Notes: a model not told the origin generated them from the letters alone. Shown: positions 34,458 to 43,464, numbered from the stretch's first letter. The stretch: DNA of 64,000 nucleotides from Rossellomorea sp036867415 (GCF_036867415.1 NZ_JBAJHU010000005.1:62001-126000), one strand, 5' to 3'. Numbers and translations: made by a program.

Positions 34458-34664
34458 ATGAAAACGATTTTTGATATCCAGCAGTTTCTTAAAACATACG
34501 GAACCATCATATATGTCGGGCATCGTCTTTCAGACCTGCAACTGATGGAAGACGAATTGAAAGAACTGTATAAATCCCAGTTGATAGAAATGAGGGATTT
34601 CCAGACAGCTTTGTTATTGCTAAGGCAGGAAATCGCTTTTGAAAAAGAAAGACAAGAGAAATAA
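34458..34664 (+). CDS. yqgQ: YqgQ family protein
   Basis: A 68-residue helical protein of the YqgQ family (DUF910), with the conserved FDIQQFLKTYG start and MEDELKELYKSQLI middle. It always precedes glcK in bacilli, as here (11 bp). YqgQ has been described as a possible nucleic-acid-binding helical bundle; function is not established. Confidence 0.9.
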   Translation: MKTIFDIQQFLKTYGTIIYVGHRLSDLQLMEDELKELYKSQLIEMRDFQTALLLLRQEIAFEKERQEK

Positions 34665-34675
34665 GAGGTGATTCT

Positions 34676-35644
34676 ATGACAGAAAAATGGCTGGTTGGAG
34701 TCGACTTGGGAGGCACTACAACCAAAATCGCATTCTTAAGTAACTACGGGGAATTATTACATAAATGGGAAATCCCCACCGATAAATCCGACAATGGCAA
34801 AAACATCATTGTCGATATAGCAAAAGCGATCGACCGAAAGCTTGAAGAACTCAATCAGACAAAAGAAAAACTGGTAGGGATCGGCATGGGTGCACCCGGA
34901 CCGGTAGATATGGCAAAAGGCATCATATATGAAGCGGTAAACCTTGGCTGGGACAAAAACACCCCATTAAAGGATCTTCTGGAAGTGGAAACCGGTTTGC
35001 CGGCTGTAATTGATAATGATGCTAATTGTGCTGCGCTCGGCGAAATGTGGAAAGGTGCTGGCGATGGTGCCAAGGATCTTGTCTGTGTCACGCTTGGAAC
35101 GGGTGTGGGCGGAGGAGTCATCACGAATGGAGACATCGTCCATGGTGTGAGGGGTGCCGGCGGGGAAATCGGCCATATCACAGTTGTGGCTCAGGGCGGA
35201 TTTCAGTGTAATTGCGGAAAGACCGGCTGCCTTGAAACCGTTGCATCTGCTACAGGTGTTGTCCGCCTTGCAAATGAAAGACTTGATTCATCAGATATTC
35301 CATCATCATTGAGGGATATCCGGAACGAATATCATGAAATCAATGCCAAAGACGTTTTCGATGCTGCCGGATCTAACGATGAACTTGCTCAAAGCGTCGT
35401 CAACCAACTTGCTTTTTATCTTGGTATGGCACTAGCCAATTTAGGCAATGTATTGAATCCTGAAAAAATCGTGCTCGGCGGAGGGGTTTCCAAAGCGGGT
35501 GAGATTTTGTTAAAACCTGTATTGAACGATTTTCAACAATTTTCTTTCCCGACAGTCAGGACTTCAACCCGCCTGAGCATCGCCACCCTCGGCAATGATG
35601 CAGGGGTGATTGGTGCAGCATGGCTCGTTAAAAATAAAATCTGA
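34676..35644 (+). CDS. glcK: Glucokinase GlcK (ROK family)
   Basis: A 322-residue ATP-dependent glucokinase. Visible: phosphate motif GVDLGGTTTKIAF (residues ~8-20), VDNDANCAALGE-type catalytic Asp (IDNDANCAALGE), the ROK signature GAGGEIGHITV and the zinc motif CNCGKTGCLE. It phosphorylates free glucose in the cytoplasm. Cotranscribed with yqgQ and ended by a terminator at 35664. Confidence 0.95.
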   Translation: MTEKWLVGVDLGGTTTKIAFLSNYGELLHKWEIPTDKSDNGKNIIVDIAKAIDRKLEELNQTKEKLVGIGMGAPGPVDMAKGIIYEAVNLGWDKNTPLKDLLEVETGLPAVIDNDANCAALGEMWKGAGDGAKDLVCVTLGTGVGGGVITNGDIVHGVRGAGGEIGHITVVAQGGFQCNCGKTGCLETVASATGVVRLANERLDSSDIPSSLRDIRNEYHEINAKDVFDAAGSNDELAQSVVNQLAFYLGMALANLGNVLNPEKIVLGGGVSKAGEILLKPVLNDFQQFSFPTVRTSTRLSIATLGNDAGVIGAAWLVKNKI

Positions 35645-35659
35645 TAGATATGAATAAGG

Positions 35660-35690
35660 TTGGAGCTCCCTTTCAGGGAGCTTTTTCTAC
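35660..35690 (+). terminator. Terminator of yqgQ-glcK
   Basis: AGCTCCC (35664-35670) pairs with GGGAGCT (35676-35682), followed by TTTTT. The rest of the 378-bp gap to ltaS is AT-rich with the ltaS promoter. Confidence 0.85.
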
Positions 35691-35892
35691 TTTGCAGCCG
35701 GGACTTTAGTGAAGTGTATGGGCAGCTTGTCATATGTGCCGGACTAATATTTTGGTATTGTTTCTGGGTCATAAGATTCATTTTAAAGAATATTGCTCAG
35801 AATGAAACTTTTAATTGTTTTAATCGTCTAATAGTCAGGGTAAGAGAATAAGGTGTAAAATATCATTCTATACAAGTTGTATGAATTTGGGT

Positions 35893-35921
35893 TTGACGTT
35901 TTGTAAAATAAGTATTAAGAT
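35893..35921 (+). promoter_or_regulatory. Sigma-A promoter of ltaS
   Basis: TTGACG (35893-35898), 17-bp spacer, TAAGAT (35916-35921). It leaves a ~95-nt leader before the ltaS start. Confidence 0.6.
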
Positions 35922-36022
35922 AACACTTGGTTCTATTTAAAAAATCCCTTTATTTACCAGGGAAAAATTTACATTAACTGTTACATACGAAGGACCGCCG
36001 TAAGTAGCAAGGAGGTAACAAA

Positions 36023-37897
36023 ATGAACATAAATAAAATCCCGAAGGTTCCTTTGATCATCATGGCATCATTGCTCCTTTGGATTAAAACGTACATTGTC
36101 TATAAAACTAGTTTTGATATAAAAATAGAAAACACGATGCAGGAAATCATCCTTTTCATGAATCCGCTGAGTTTCCTATTATTTATTTTCGGAATTGGAT
36201 TGTTAATGAAGAAAGATAAATCCAGGACCCGTTATATTATCATCACAAGTTTCATTCTGTCTTTCATCCTATACGGAAATGTTGTCTTTTATCGATTCTT
36301 CGATGACTTCCTGACACTGCCTGTACTTTTCCAAACAAGCAATTTCTCGGATTTAGGCGGAAGTGCCAGTGCAATTATCGGATGGAAGGATCTATTTTAC
36401 TTCGCGGATGTGATTCTATTGATTGCATTCATCAAGTTCATGCCGAAATGGTTCTCTCTTAAAAATTACAGCCGTGCAAGCAGAAGAGCCTATTTCCTGG
36501 TAGCTACTGCACTCGTATTCTTCAATCTTGGACTGGCTGAATCGGAAAGACCCCAGCTTCTGACAAGAACATTCGACCGCGAGATGCTTGTGAAGAACAT
36601 CGGCACATACAACTATCACATTTATGATATTTTCCTGCAGTCCAAGTCTTCTGCCCAGAGAGCCCTCGCTGACGGCAGCGAGCTTGCCGATATTGATAAC
36701 TACGTACGTGCTAACTACATCCAGCCTGACGACGAGATGTTCGGTATCGGGAAAGATAAGAATTTGATCATCGTTTCAATGGAATCACTCCAAAACTTTG
36801 TGATCAACAGCAAAGTGAACGGGGAAGAGGTTACACCGTTCTTGAATGACTTCATCGGGGAAAGTTATTACTTTGATAATTTCTACCATCAAACACAGCA
36901 AGGAAAAACATCGGATTCCGAGTTCCTTTTGGATAACTCCCTTTATCCGTTGAACCGTGGTGCTGTATTCTTTACCCATTCAGGGAACCAGTTTGATTCA
37001 TTGACTGAGAAACTTGATGAAAATGGCTACTTCACAACTGCGATGCATGCCAATAATAAGAGCTTCTGGAATCGTGACATCATGTATGATTCATTAGGAT
37101 ATGAGCGTTTCTACTCTTTGCCGGATTATGAAGTGACGGAAGAAAACTCCGTTAACTGGGGTATGAAAGACATCCCATTCTTTGAACAATCGGTCGAGCA
37201 TATGAAGGAAATGCCAAAACCTTTCAGTACGAAAATGATTACATTGACAAACCATTATCCGTTCACACTGGATGAAGAAGATAAAATGATCGACCCTTAT
37301 ACATCGAACGACGGTACCGTGAACCGTTATTTCCAGACGGTACGTTATATGGATGAGGCGCTGAAAAATTTCATCAATGACTTGAAGGAGTCAGGGTTAT
37401 ATGAAAACTCCGTCATCGTAATGTATGGGGACCACTATGGTATTTCAGAAAACCATAACACAGCAATGAGCCAATACCTCGGGAAAGAAGTGACACCATT
37501 TGTAAGCACTCAACTGCAAAGGGTTCCACTGATCATCCACGTCCCGGGACAAGAAGGAAAGACAATTTCCAAAGTCTCAGGGCAAATTGACCTGAAACCG
37601 ACGATATCTCATTTGATGGGAATCGAGACCAAGAAAGATATTCAATTCGGCGGAGATGTATTTTCCGAGCAGCATGAGGATTTCACCATTCTAAGGGACG
37701 GTCGTTTCATTACGAAAGATTACGTCTATGCTGGTGAAAAATGCTGGGATAAAGATACGGAAAAAATAACGGACATGAAATATTGCGAACCGTTTAAAGA
37801 TCGCACGACCCAGGAACTTGAATACTCAGACAAGATCATTTACGGAGACCTCCTTCGTTTCTATGAGGAAACTGAGTATAGGGATGAAGATCAATAA
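36023..37897 (+). CDS. ltaS: Lipoteichoic acid synthase (LtaS family, YqgS)
   Basis: A 624-residue enzyme that polymerises glycerol phosphate from phosphatidylglycerol onto the LTA anchor. Five N-terminal helices (to residue ~170), a linker with SKSSAQRALA that suits signal-peptidase processing, then the sulfatase-fold catalytic domain: metal ligand Glu in VSMESLQNF, nucleophile Thr in QQGKTSDSEF, LTNHYPF and YGDHYGIS His/Asp ligands. B. subtilis has several paralogues; by position this is YqgS. RBS AAGGAGG 9 nt upstream. Confidence 0.93.
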   Translation: MNINKIPKVPLIIMASLLLWIKTYIVYKTSFDIKIENTMQEIILFMNPLSFLLFIFGIGLLMKKDKSRTRYIIITSFILSFILYGNVVFYRFFDDFLTLPVLFQTSNFSDLGGSASAIIGWKDLFYFADVILLIAFIKFMPKWFSLKNYSRASRRAYFLVATALVFFNLGLAESERPQLLTRTFDREMLVKNIGTYNYHIYDIFLQSKSSAQRALADGSELADIDNYVRANYIQPDDEMFGIGKDKNLIIVSMESLQNFVINSKVNGEEVTPFLNDFIGESYYFDNFYHQTQQGKTSDSEFLLDNSLYPLNRGAVFFTHSGNQFDSLTEKLDENGYFTTAMHANNKSFWNRDIMYDSLGYERFYSLPDYEVTEENSVNWGMKDIPFFEQSVEHMKEMPKPFSTKMITLTNHYPFTLDEEDKMIDPYTSNDGTVNRYFQTVRYMDEALKNFINDLKESGLYENSVIVMYGDHYGISENHNTAMSQYLGKEVTPFVSTQLQRVPLIIHVPGQEGKTISKVSGQIDLKPTISHLMGIETKKDIQFGGDVFSEQHEDFTILRDGRFITKDYVYAGEKCWDKDTEKITDMKYCEPFKDRTTQELEYSDKIIYGDLLRFYEETEYRDEDQ

Positions 37898-37900
37898 GTC

Positions 37901-37934
37901 ATAAAGCTTGCGAATTTTATTCGCAAGCTTTTTT
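37901..37934 (+). terminator. Terminator of ltaS
   Basis: AAAGCTTGCGAA (37903-37914) pairs with TTCGCAAGCTTT (37920-37931), followed by a T-run. Confidence 0.95.
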
Positions 37935-37997
37935 TTGTCATGAAATAAACAGTCCTTCATATGTGTAAATAAAGATGATTAGCGGGGAGGCTGCAGA

Positions 37998-39191
37998 ATG
38001 AAGATCAGAGTTAGAAATGGCGATACGTTTTGGTATTACAGTCAACTGTTCTATATTCCCATCGGATTGATCATTGATTCAAATCCTTCTCTTGATCCGA
38101 ACGAGCTGAAAATTGGGACGGAAGTGGAAATACCGGGTTTTATAAAAGAAAGCTATAGGATCAAACAGGGAGATACCTTTTGGAAGCTTGGCGAGAGATG
38201 GAATATCAGTGTCGATGCCATCTTGCTTGTCAATGATTACATCGATCCAGACACGTTAAACATAGGTTCCGGCATCCATCTGCCAGCGAGGGTCATAACC
38301 ACTGTGGTGGATGGGAAGCAGGGTTACAGCTACTCAGTCCTGGAAAAAGACATCAGTAGATTAAAAGAAATATATCCTTTTATAAAATTGAATTCGATCG
38401 GAGAAAGTGTACTTGGAAAGCCAATTGTTCAGATGAAAATCGGGAGTGGGAGAAAAAAGGTCCATATGGATGCATCATTTCATGCAAATGAATGGATCAC
38501 TACTTCAATCTTAATGACATTCATCAATGATTACTTATTATCGTTAACGAATGTCAAACCGATTCGTGGTGTTCAAACACATCAGGTATATACAGAGGTC
38601 ACATTATCAATCGTACCGATGGTCAATCCTGACGGGGTAGACCTGGTATTGAAAGGACCTCCCGGAAATATGAAAGATCAACTGGTGAAAATCAACAGGG
38701 GGAGCACTGATTTTACGGGATGGAAAGCAAATATCCGAGGAGTCGATCTTAATAATCAATTCCCTGCAAAATGGGAGATTGAAAAGGAAAGAAAAGAAGA
38801 AAAAGAACCTGCACCGAGGGATTTCCCAGGAGATAAGCCTCTTTCAGAACCGGAAACCATCGCAATGGCAGAACTTGCACATGAAGAGGTTTTTGACAGG
38901 CTGCTGGCTTTGCATACGCAGGGAAAAGAGTTTTACTGGGGGTATGAAGGATTGGAACCGCCAGAAGCAGAAAGGCTCGCCAAAGATTTTGAGAGGGTCA
39001 GCGGCTATGAGTCCGTCCGGTATATTGACAGCTATGCAGGTTATAAAGACTGGTATATCCAAGAGTTCCAGAAACCATCCTTTACGTTAGAACTCGGCAA
39101 GGGGATAAATCCTCTTCCCCTCTCTCAGTTCGACGAAATATACAGGGACACATTGGGGATATTTCTTGTCTCTGTGTACAGGTGGTACTAA
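37998..39191 (+). CDS. yqgT: Gamma-D-glutamyl-L-diamino acid endopeptidase I (LysM-M14), YqgT
   Basis: A 397-residue peptidoglycan peptidase. Two LysM domains (residues 1-45, MKIRVRNGDTFWYYS; and 50-95, YRIKQGDTFWKLGERWN) precede a zinc carboxypeptidase (M14) domain. Zinc ligands in HANEWIT and LHTQGKEF, substrate residues in MVNPDGVDLV and GVDLNNQFPA, and the catalytic Glu in FTLELGKG. It cleaves the gamma-D-Glu-meso-DAP bond of muropeptides, as in spore or recycling functions. No signal peptide is seen, which fits the family's cytoplasmic/forespore form. Confidence 0.9.
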   Translation: MKIRVRNGDTFWYYSQLFYIPIGLIIDSNPSLDPNELKIGTEVEIPGFIKESYRIKQGDTFWKLGERWNISVDAILLVNDYIDPDTLNIGSGIHLPARVITTVVDGKQGYSYSVLEKDISRLKEIYPFIKLNSIGESVLGKPIVQMKIGSGRKKVHMDASFHANEWITTSILMTFINDYLLSLTNVKPIRGVQTHQVYTEVTLSIVPMVNPDGVDLVLKGPPGNMKDQLVKINRGSTDFTGWKANIRGVDLNNQFPAKWEIEKERKEEKEPAPRDFPGDKPLSEPETIAMAELAHEEVFDRLLALHTQGKEFYWGYEGLEPPEAERLAKDFERVSGYESVRYIDSYAGYKDWYIQEFQKPSFTLELGKGINPLPLSQFDEIYRDTLGIFLVSVYRWY

Positions 39192-39511
39192 ATAACTGTC
39201 ATGTGATTGTGAATGGTCGCATTTTCCTATTTCACACTGAGAAAACGCAGTAGATTTTTCAGGTGAAAAGGAGTAAAATAAATCATCAAGTTGTTTGCTG
39301 TTAAAGTTTCCCTGTAGATATGAAACGGATAAAAATAGATTCCTTCTAAAAGGACAGGTGGTGACCCTTTGACAAGGCTGTGCAATCAGCGTTAAATCAA
39401 TCGGTCATCACTTTTTGAATTTTTTGTAATGTTTTTAACACATTTTTGAAACATTTTTGTGTTTCAAACGTACTAATCTATAAGAGAATTTATGGAGAGG
39501 AGGAGGACCAT
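39192..39511 (+). other. Intergenic region yqgT-yqgU
   Basis: A 320-bp AT-rich gap without a gene. The last 90 bp contain repeated TTTTTGAAACATTTTTG-like tracts, including the small hairpin GAAACA...TGTTTC, just upstream of the yqgU ribosome site. No clear promoter consensus could be fixed. Confidence 0.4.
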
Positions 39512-40615
39512 TTGAATAAAAGTATGCGGCTGACTTTCTTCGTAGTGATAAGCCTTATTCTTCTGCAGGCTTGTCAGTCCAAGACTGTCAATACACCTCT
39601 AGCAGAAAAGACCGGGCAAAATCAAACAGAAATGAATATTAAAGAAAACAGCATCTCATCCCAGGCATTTAAAGAAAATGTTGACTGGATATCTGACTCC
39701 GAGGTACTGACCGTTAAGGAAAAAGAAGGTTCAGCTGCACTCTATATAACGGACGTCTTTACCGGGGATAGTGAAAAGATTTATGACATCCCTTTTTCAT
39801 ATGTCCAATCAATGGTTTCTCCTGGCAGAGATAAAATATTGATCCACTCAGCACCTACTACCTATACAGCAATGATCACACTCATAGATCTTACCGGGAA
39901 AGAGTTGTACAAAGAAGAAATTCCTTCATATGAATTATCATATGAGTGGAATGAATTCAATACGAATAAACTCCTGATCACAAGCTTTGCTGAAGATTGG
40001 AGCTTTGATGTATTTGAACTGGATTTGAATGAACCTGAATTGAAAATAGTGGATGTGGAACAGCCTTTTTTAAAGTGGAATTCTGAAGTATCCGTTCTTT
40101 ATCAGGATTGGGACAAAGACGGACTGAGCGTCTCTGCACCACTTGTAAATAAAAATTTACTTGATGGAAAAAAAGAAATAATCGATTCATCAAGCATTCA
40201 TTTTGAACGGTTCCCAGGCTACTTACTTTCTGTGCATGCAGAAGAGGACGCAGAGTCCGCATTCAGTTATCAATTCATCAATGATACCGGGGAAATCCTG
40301 TCTCAATATGAGGCGGACCTGTTGAGTCGTTATTCTGATTGGTTCATTCCTTATTATGATATGATAGATAAGAAGGATGAATTGATCACATTTCAAGCGA
40401 ACAATCCCGGATCATTCGATACATATTCCGGCACATTCTCATTGAAAAGATGGAATGTTCCCGAGGGAAGTGGCGAGACTTTATTTGAAGATCTTCCGCT
40501 GGAACCGATCCAATGTTCCCCGGAGGGACTGTATTGCCTGTATGGGAAACAGCTTGAAAAAGTGATCAACTTAAAAAATCCTGCTATCATTCGACTACTA
40601 GAAGAGGAAGGGTAG
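39512..40615 (+). CDS. yqgU: Lipoprotein YqgU
   Basis: A 367-residue lipoprotein with lipobox LLQAC (acylated Cys near residue 23) and a C-terminal ~330-residue domain with repeated beta-strand segments (ITDVFTGDSEKIYD, LITSFAEDWSFDVFEL), suggesting a propeller-like fold. Function unknown. TTG 39512 is preferred, with GGAGAGGAGGAGG upstream; an ORF from 39446 would put that site and the signal peptide inside the protein. Position matches yqgU of B. subtilis. Confidence 0.85.
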   Translation: MNKSMRLTFFVVISLILLQACQSKTVNTPLAEKTGQNQTEMNIKENSISSQAFKENVDWISDSEVLTVKEKEGSAALYITDVFTGDSEKIYDIPFSYVQSMVSPGRDKILIHSAPTTYTAMITLIDLTGKELYKEEIPSYELSYEWNEFNTNKLLITSFAEDWSFDVFELDLNEPELKIVDVEQPFLKWNSEVSVLYQDWDKDGLSVSAPLVNKNLLDGKKEIIDSSSIHFERFPGYLLSVHAEEDAESAFSYQFINDTGEILSQYEADLLSRYSDWFIPYYDMIDKKDELITFQANNPGSFDTYSGTFSLKRWNVPEGSGETLFEDLPLEPIQCSPEGLYCLYGKQLEKVINLKNPAIIRLLEEEG

Positions 40616-40621
40616 ATAACC

Positions 40622-40936
40622 ATGGCCATCGTTGACGTCACAGTCATACCAATCGGAACGGATACTCCAAGTGTGAGTTCATATGTTGCAGATCTGCAAA
40701 ACATCCTTAAGAAGCACCAGGACGAAGGCAGGATCCGTTTTCAGCTCACTCCGATGAATACCATCATTGAAGGAGAACTCTCTACATTATTCGGAGTTGT
40801 TCAGGAAATACACGAAGCACCTTTTCAAAAAGGGATCAAACGGGTCGCGACGAACATTAGAATCGATGACCGGAGAGATAAAGAAGGAACGATGGAAGGA
40901 AAGCTTTCTTCTGTTCAGAGACACTTGGAGAAATAA
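40622..40936 (+). CDS. yqgV: MTH1187-family thiamine-binding protein YqgV
   Basis: A 104-residue ferredoxin-like protein of the MTH1187/YkoF-like family (DUF77). The conserved N-terminal strand MAIVDVTVIPIGTDTPSVS and the FQLTPMNTIIEGEL segment are present. Members bind thiamine-type ligands; the role in the cell is unclear. It follows yqgU by 6 bp and is cotranscribed. Confidence 0.88.
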   Translation: MAIVDVTVIPIGTDTPSVSSYVADLQNILKKHQDEGRIRFQLTPMNTIIEGELSTLFGVVQEIHEAPFQKGIKRVATNIRIDDRRDKEGTMEGKLSSVQRHLEK

Positions 40937-40987
40937 AGATAAATGGCGGGCATCCAAAGGTGTCCGCTTTTGTTAGTCGTTGAAAGA

Positions 40988-41017
40988 AAAAAACCCTCCG
41001 AAATCGGAGGGTTTTTA
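40988..41017. terminator. Bidirectional terminator between yqgV and yqgW
   Basis: AAAAACCCTCCG (40989-41000) pairs with CGGAGGGTTTTT (41005-41016) around AAAT, between convergent genes. Confidence 0.93.
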
Positions 41018-41026
41018 ACACTTCTT

Positions 41027-41200
41027 TTAGTGACCACCTGGGTACCCAGAGTGAAGGACAGTCATAATTGTAAACCAGCCAAAAACACCTAAGGTTGCCA
41101 ATGAAAATACGATTCCAAGGGCATTTTTGTTTTTGAATGTGCTTACCACTGCGAATAAAGCTAATAATGTTACCAATGCTGTAATAATTACAAGACCCAT
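41027..41200 (-). CDS. yqgW: DUF2759 small membrane protein YqgW
   Basis: A 57-residue hydrophobic protein, two helices (residues 3-20 and 28-48) around a NKNALG turn, ending HSGYPGGH. It matches the DUF2759/YqgW type and sits between yqgV and yqgX as in B. subtilis. ATG at 41200-41198 with AAAGGGG 8 nt upstream. Function unknown. It was too short for routine ORF calls. Confidence 0.85.
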   Translation of the reverse strand: MGLVIITALVTLLALFAVVSTFKNKNALGIVFSLATLGVFGWFTIMTVLHSGYPGGH

Positions 41201-41425
41201 TTATATGACCCCTTTCATTAAAAAATACGTTTTCCTAACCGCTTACAAACATCCAGATAAATTTATGTACATAAATGCACTCATTAACATTTTATATTTT
41301 TTTCCTCTGTTTGTCGAGGTCAAAAGTTTGACACTTCTATGTCGTCATGCCGATTTGTTTTTCTCTGCATCCCTGTTCTGCTACAATGAAAATAGTTGGT
41401 TATTTCGAAAAAGGAGGCTGATGGA

Positions 41426-42058
41426 ATGAACTGGAAACAAATTCCGTTAGGGCCGTTGCAGACAAATTGTTATGTTTTATGGAACGATCAAAAAAAATGC
41501 TTGATCATCGATCCGGGCGCAGAAGGCGAAAAATTGGTAAACTGGCTGAAAGAAAATAAGCTCCAGCCGCTTGCTATTTTATTGACGCATGCACATTTTG
41601 ATCATATCGGTGCCGTGGATGATGTGCGAAATACATATAACATTCCAGTTTATATCGATGAAAAAGAGTCGGGTTGGCTGACAGATCCTGCACGGAATGG
41701 CTCAGGTTTATTTGGTATGGGTACGATCAAAGCCGAACCAGCGGATCATCTTCTATCATCTCAAAAGACGCTTACCATCGAAGACTTTACATTAATGCTT
41801 TTTGAAACACCGGGACATTCTCCGGGAAGTCTATCTTATTATGTCCCAAGTGAAGGAATAGTATTTGCAGGGGATACACTTTTTACCGGCAGCATAGGAC
41901 GGAGTGATCTGCCCGGGGGAAACCATGAACAATTGCTTTCAAGCATCCATGACCGTTTGCTGACACTTCCTGAAGAAACGAAGGTCCTGCCCGGACACGG
42001 TCCCGCGACGACTGTGGGGGATGAGATGGACGGCAACCCTTTTTTAAATGGCTTTTAG
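41426..42058 (+). CDS. yqgX: Metallo-beta-lactamase-fold hydrolase YqgX
   Basis: A 210-residue hydrolase related to glyoxalase II. Metal motif THAHFDHIGA (HxHxDH), ETPGHSPGSLSYY, FAGDTLFTGSIGRSDLPGG and LPGHGPATTVG are all intact. It is expected to hydrolyse a thioester or related bond; the B. subtilis counterpart YqgX belongs to the bacillithiol-era glyoxalase-like group but its substrate is not settled. ATG 41426 has AAGGAGG 8 nt upstream. Confidence 0.92.
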   Translation: MNWKQIPLGPLQTNCYVLWNDQKKCLIIDPGAEGEKLVNWLKENKLQPLAILLTHAHFDHIGAVDDVRNTYNIPVYIDEKESGWLTDPARNGSGLFGMGTIKAEPADHLLSSQKTLTIEDFTLMLFETPGHSPGSLSYYVPSEGIVFAGDTLFTGSIGRSDLPGGNHEQLLSSIHDRLLTLPEETKVLPGHGPATTVGDEMDGNPFLNGF

Positions 42059-42066
42059 AATCTAAA

Positions 42067-42104
42067 AAAAATTCCCTTCAGCAAAAGCTGAAGGGAATTT
42101 TTTT
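42067..42104. terminator. Bidirectional terminator between yqgX and yqgY
   Basis: Perfect 14-bp stem AAATTCCCTTCAGC (42069-42082) / GCTGAAGGGAATTT (42087-42100) around AAAA, flanked by A- and T-runs. Confidence 0.95.
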
Positions 42105-42349
42105 TAGTGTCCTCCTGCACCCGGAGTCATCATAAAGGTCGTCCAGTAAGTAAACCCAGCGAAGAACACAGTCAGATAGGCACCGAAAATGTAAATATAC
42201 ATACGCTCGGATAGTTTTAAGTAGCTTAACATAATGAAGAATCCTGTTTGGCCTAAAAAGATTAATGATGTCGTTGTCATATCGCCAAGATAAAACATTA
42301 CAGCAAAAATTCCAGTCCAGAATCCAAGAACTCTGTACATACGATCCAT
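42104..42349 (-). CDS. yqgY: DUF2626 small membrane protein YqgY
   Basis: An 81-residue hydrophobic protein with three helices and the conserved start MDRMYRVLGFWTGIFAVMFY, ending MMTPGAGGH. It matches DUF2626/YqgY. ATG at 42349-42347 with AAAGGAGGG upstream; the longer frame to 42382 begins inside that region. Function unknown. Confidence 0.87.
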   Translation of the reverse strand: MDRMYRVLGFWTGIFAVMFYLGDMTTTSLIFLGQTGFFIMLSYLKLSERMYIYIFGAYLTVFFAGFTYWTTFMMTPGAGGH

Positions 42350-42667
42350 ATGTAACCCTCCTTTGCACCCTAAGTCCATCATTCAATATTATAAATGAAT
42401 CATACTGCAAAAGTAAATATCTGTTTGATGATAGTTTGTGACGATTACGTGATTTCTACTCAGGGGAACTTGTTAAGCGCTTCCAACTAAAAGCTGGGTT
42501 TGTTTTTATTTTACCCTTTCTTTCTGATTATAAGCAAATGACGGTACATTTTCAGCTTTGTATAACCTTTTTGCGAAAAAGAAGTTATTGGAGGAAAGCA
42601 CATTATTAACATTGTATTGAAGGAAACGCTGATCTATCAAAAAAATTCATTTGTTGAGTGAAAAATA

Positions 42668-42706
42668 TGTACAAAAGTTATACAAAAAGTATACAATAGG
42701 TGTAAA
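42668..42706 (+). promoter_or_regulatory. Four 11-bp-phased direct repeats upstream of the mgsR-like gene
   Basis: TGTACA (42668), TATACA (42679), TATACA (42690), TGTAAA (42701) recur at exactly 11-bp intervals, 43 bp upstream of the start codon. TACAAT inside the third unit could be a -10 element. The phasing is that of a head-to-tail response-regulator site; the hexamer differs from the PhoP consensus. The remaining part of the 399-bp gap shows no gene. Confidence 0.5.
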
Positions 42707-42748
42707 ACATACGGTGCTTAATGATAGCCGATGGTAGGAGGAAGAGTA

Positions 42749-43129
42749 ATGGGGAATATAACGTTTTATACGTATCCAAGCTGCACGTCCTGCAGAAAAG
42801 CTAAAAAATGGCTCAATGCCAATTCGATCGATTTCGATGAACGTCATCTTTTCAGAGATACTCCCACTCATGAAGAATTAGTCCAACTGTTGTCGCTCAC
42901 CACCGAAGGTCTTGATGAAATACTGGCAACACGAAGCGGGTCATTTAAAAAGCTCGGGAAAAATGTAAACGACCTTCCACTTTCTGCCGTGATCGAGTTA
43001 ATTGTCCAGGAACCAAAACTCCTCCGCCGCCCGTTGGTAACAGACGGCAAAAAGCTCGTGGTAGGATATAACCCGGATGGACTGAAAAGCTTAGCAAGCA
43101 AGATGGCTTCATTAAAGAGAAGCAGTTGA
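42749..43129 (+). CDS. mgsR: Spx/MgsR-family regulator (YqgZ)
   Basis: A 126-residue thioredoxin-fold protein of the ArsC/Spx family. The redox pair is in YPSCTSCRKAKKW (Cys12, Cys15), and the RPLVTDGKKLVVGYN stretch near residue 95 is typical. MgsR (YqgZ) of B. subtilis binds RNA polymerase to control a subset of general-stress genes after redox activation. Its place between yqgY and the comG operon supports the assignment. ATG 42749 with AGGAGG 7 nt upstream is preferred over ATG 42731. Confidence 0.85.
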   Translation: MGNITFYTYPSCTSCRKAKKWLNANSIDFDERHLFRDTPTHEELVQLLSLTTEGLDEILATRSGSFKKLGKNVNDLPLSAVIELIVQEPKLLRRPLVTDGKKLVVGYNPDGLKSLASKMASLKRSS

Positions 43130-43137
43130 AGGCATAT

Positions 43138-43176
43138 AAAAGGACAGTCCATCGTAAATTATGGATTGTCCTTTTA
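43138..43176 (+). terminator. Terminator of the mgsR-like gene
   Basis: GGACAGTCCAT (43142-43152) pairs with ATGGATTGTCC (43161-43171, one G-T pair), with A-run and T-run on either side. Confidence 0.85.
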
Positions 43177-43211
43177 TGCTTGTCGCCTCTGGGCAAAGCC
43201 CCTCCGCTTTT
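43177..43211. repeat. 120-bp palindromic repeat, partial right end
   Basis: GCTTGTCGCCTCTGGGCAAA and the terminal CCGCTTTT are the right end of the repeat unit, abutting the mgsR terminator. The left end is missing. Confidence 0.7.
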
Positions 43212-43215
43212 AGAT

Positions 43216-43335
43216 TGTCCAGCTCCGGCGGCTAGAGACTCGAGACATAAGACAAACAGGCCAAAAAGGAAAAAAGCGCCTTTCCGGCCAGTTTGTCTTA
43301 TGCTTGTCGTCTCTGACCAAGCCGCTTCCGCTTTT
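43216..43335 (+). repeat. 120-bp palindromic repeat, copy 2
   Basis: Begins TGTCCAGCTCCGGCGGCTAG and ends GCTTCCGCTTTT. Central stem of AGGCC-type arms around a GGAAAAAAGCGCC loop; CATAAG/CTTATG and AGA-GAC/GTC-TCT outer arms. Confidence 0.85.
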
Positions 43336-43340
43336 CTATT

Positions 43341-43460
43341 TGTCCAGCTCCGGGGCTTAGAGGCTCGAGTCATAAGTCAAGCCACCCAAAAAGGCAAAAA
43401 ACGCCTTTCCGGGTGGCTCGTCTTATGCTTGTCGCCTCTGGGCAAAGCCCCTCCGCTTTT
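43341..43460 (+). repeat. 120-bp palindromic repeat, copy 3
   Basis: Begins TGTCCAGCTCCGGGGCTTAG and ends CCCTCCGCTTTT, 125 bp after copy 2. Its central stem uses GCCACCC/GGGTGGC, different in sequence from copy 2 yet fully complementary, i.e. compensatory change. It ends 5 bp before the tRNA gene. Confidence 0.85.
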
Positions 43461-43464
43461 AATA

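Noticed and set aside
41127..41429. 100-codon plus-strand frame between yqgV and yqgX
   Set aside because: It covers the minus-strand yqgW gene and its promoter, and has no ribosome site; yqgW has both a ribosome site and family-like sequence.
43177..43460. Insertion sequence or prophage remnant at tRNA-Gln
   Set aside because: No transposase, integrase or duplicated tRNA 3' end is visible; the sequence is fully explained by palindromic repeat units.
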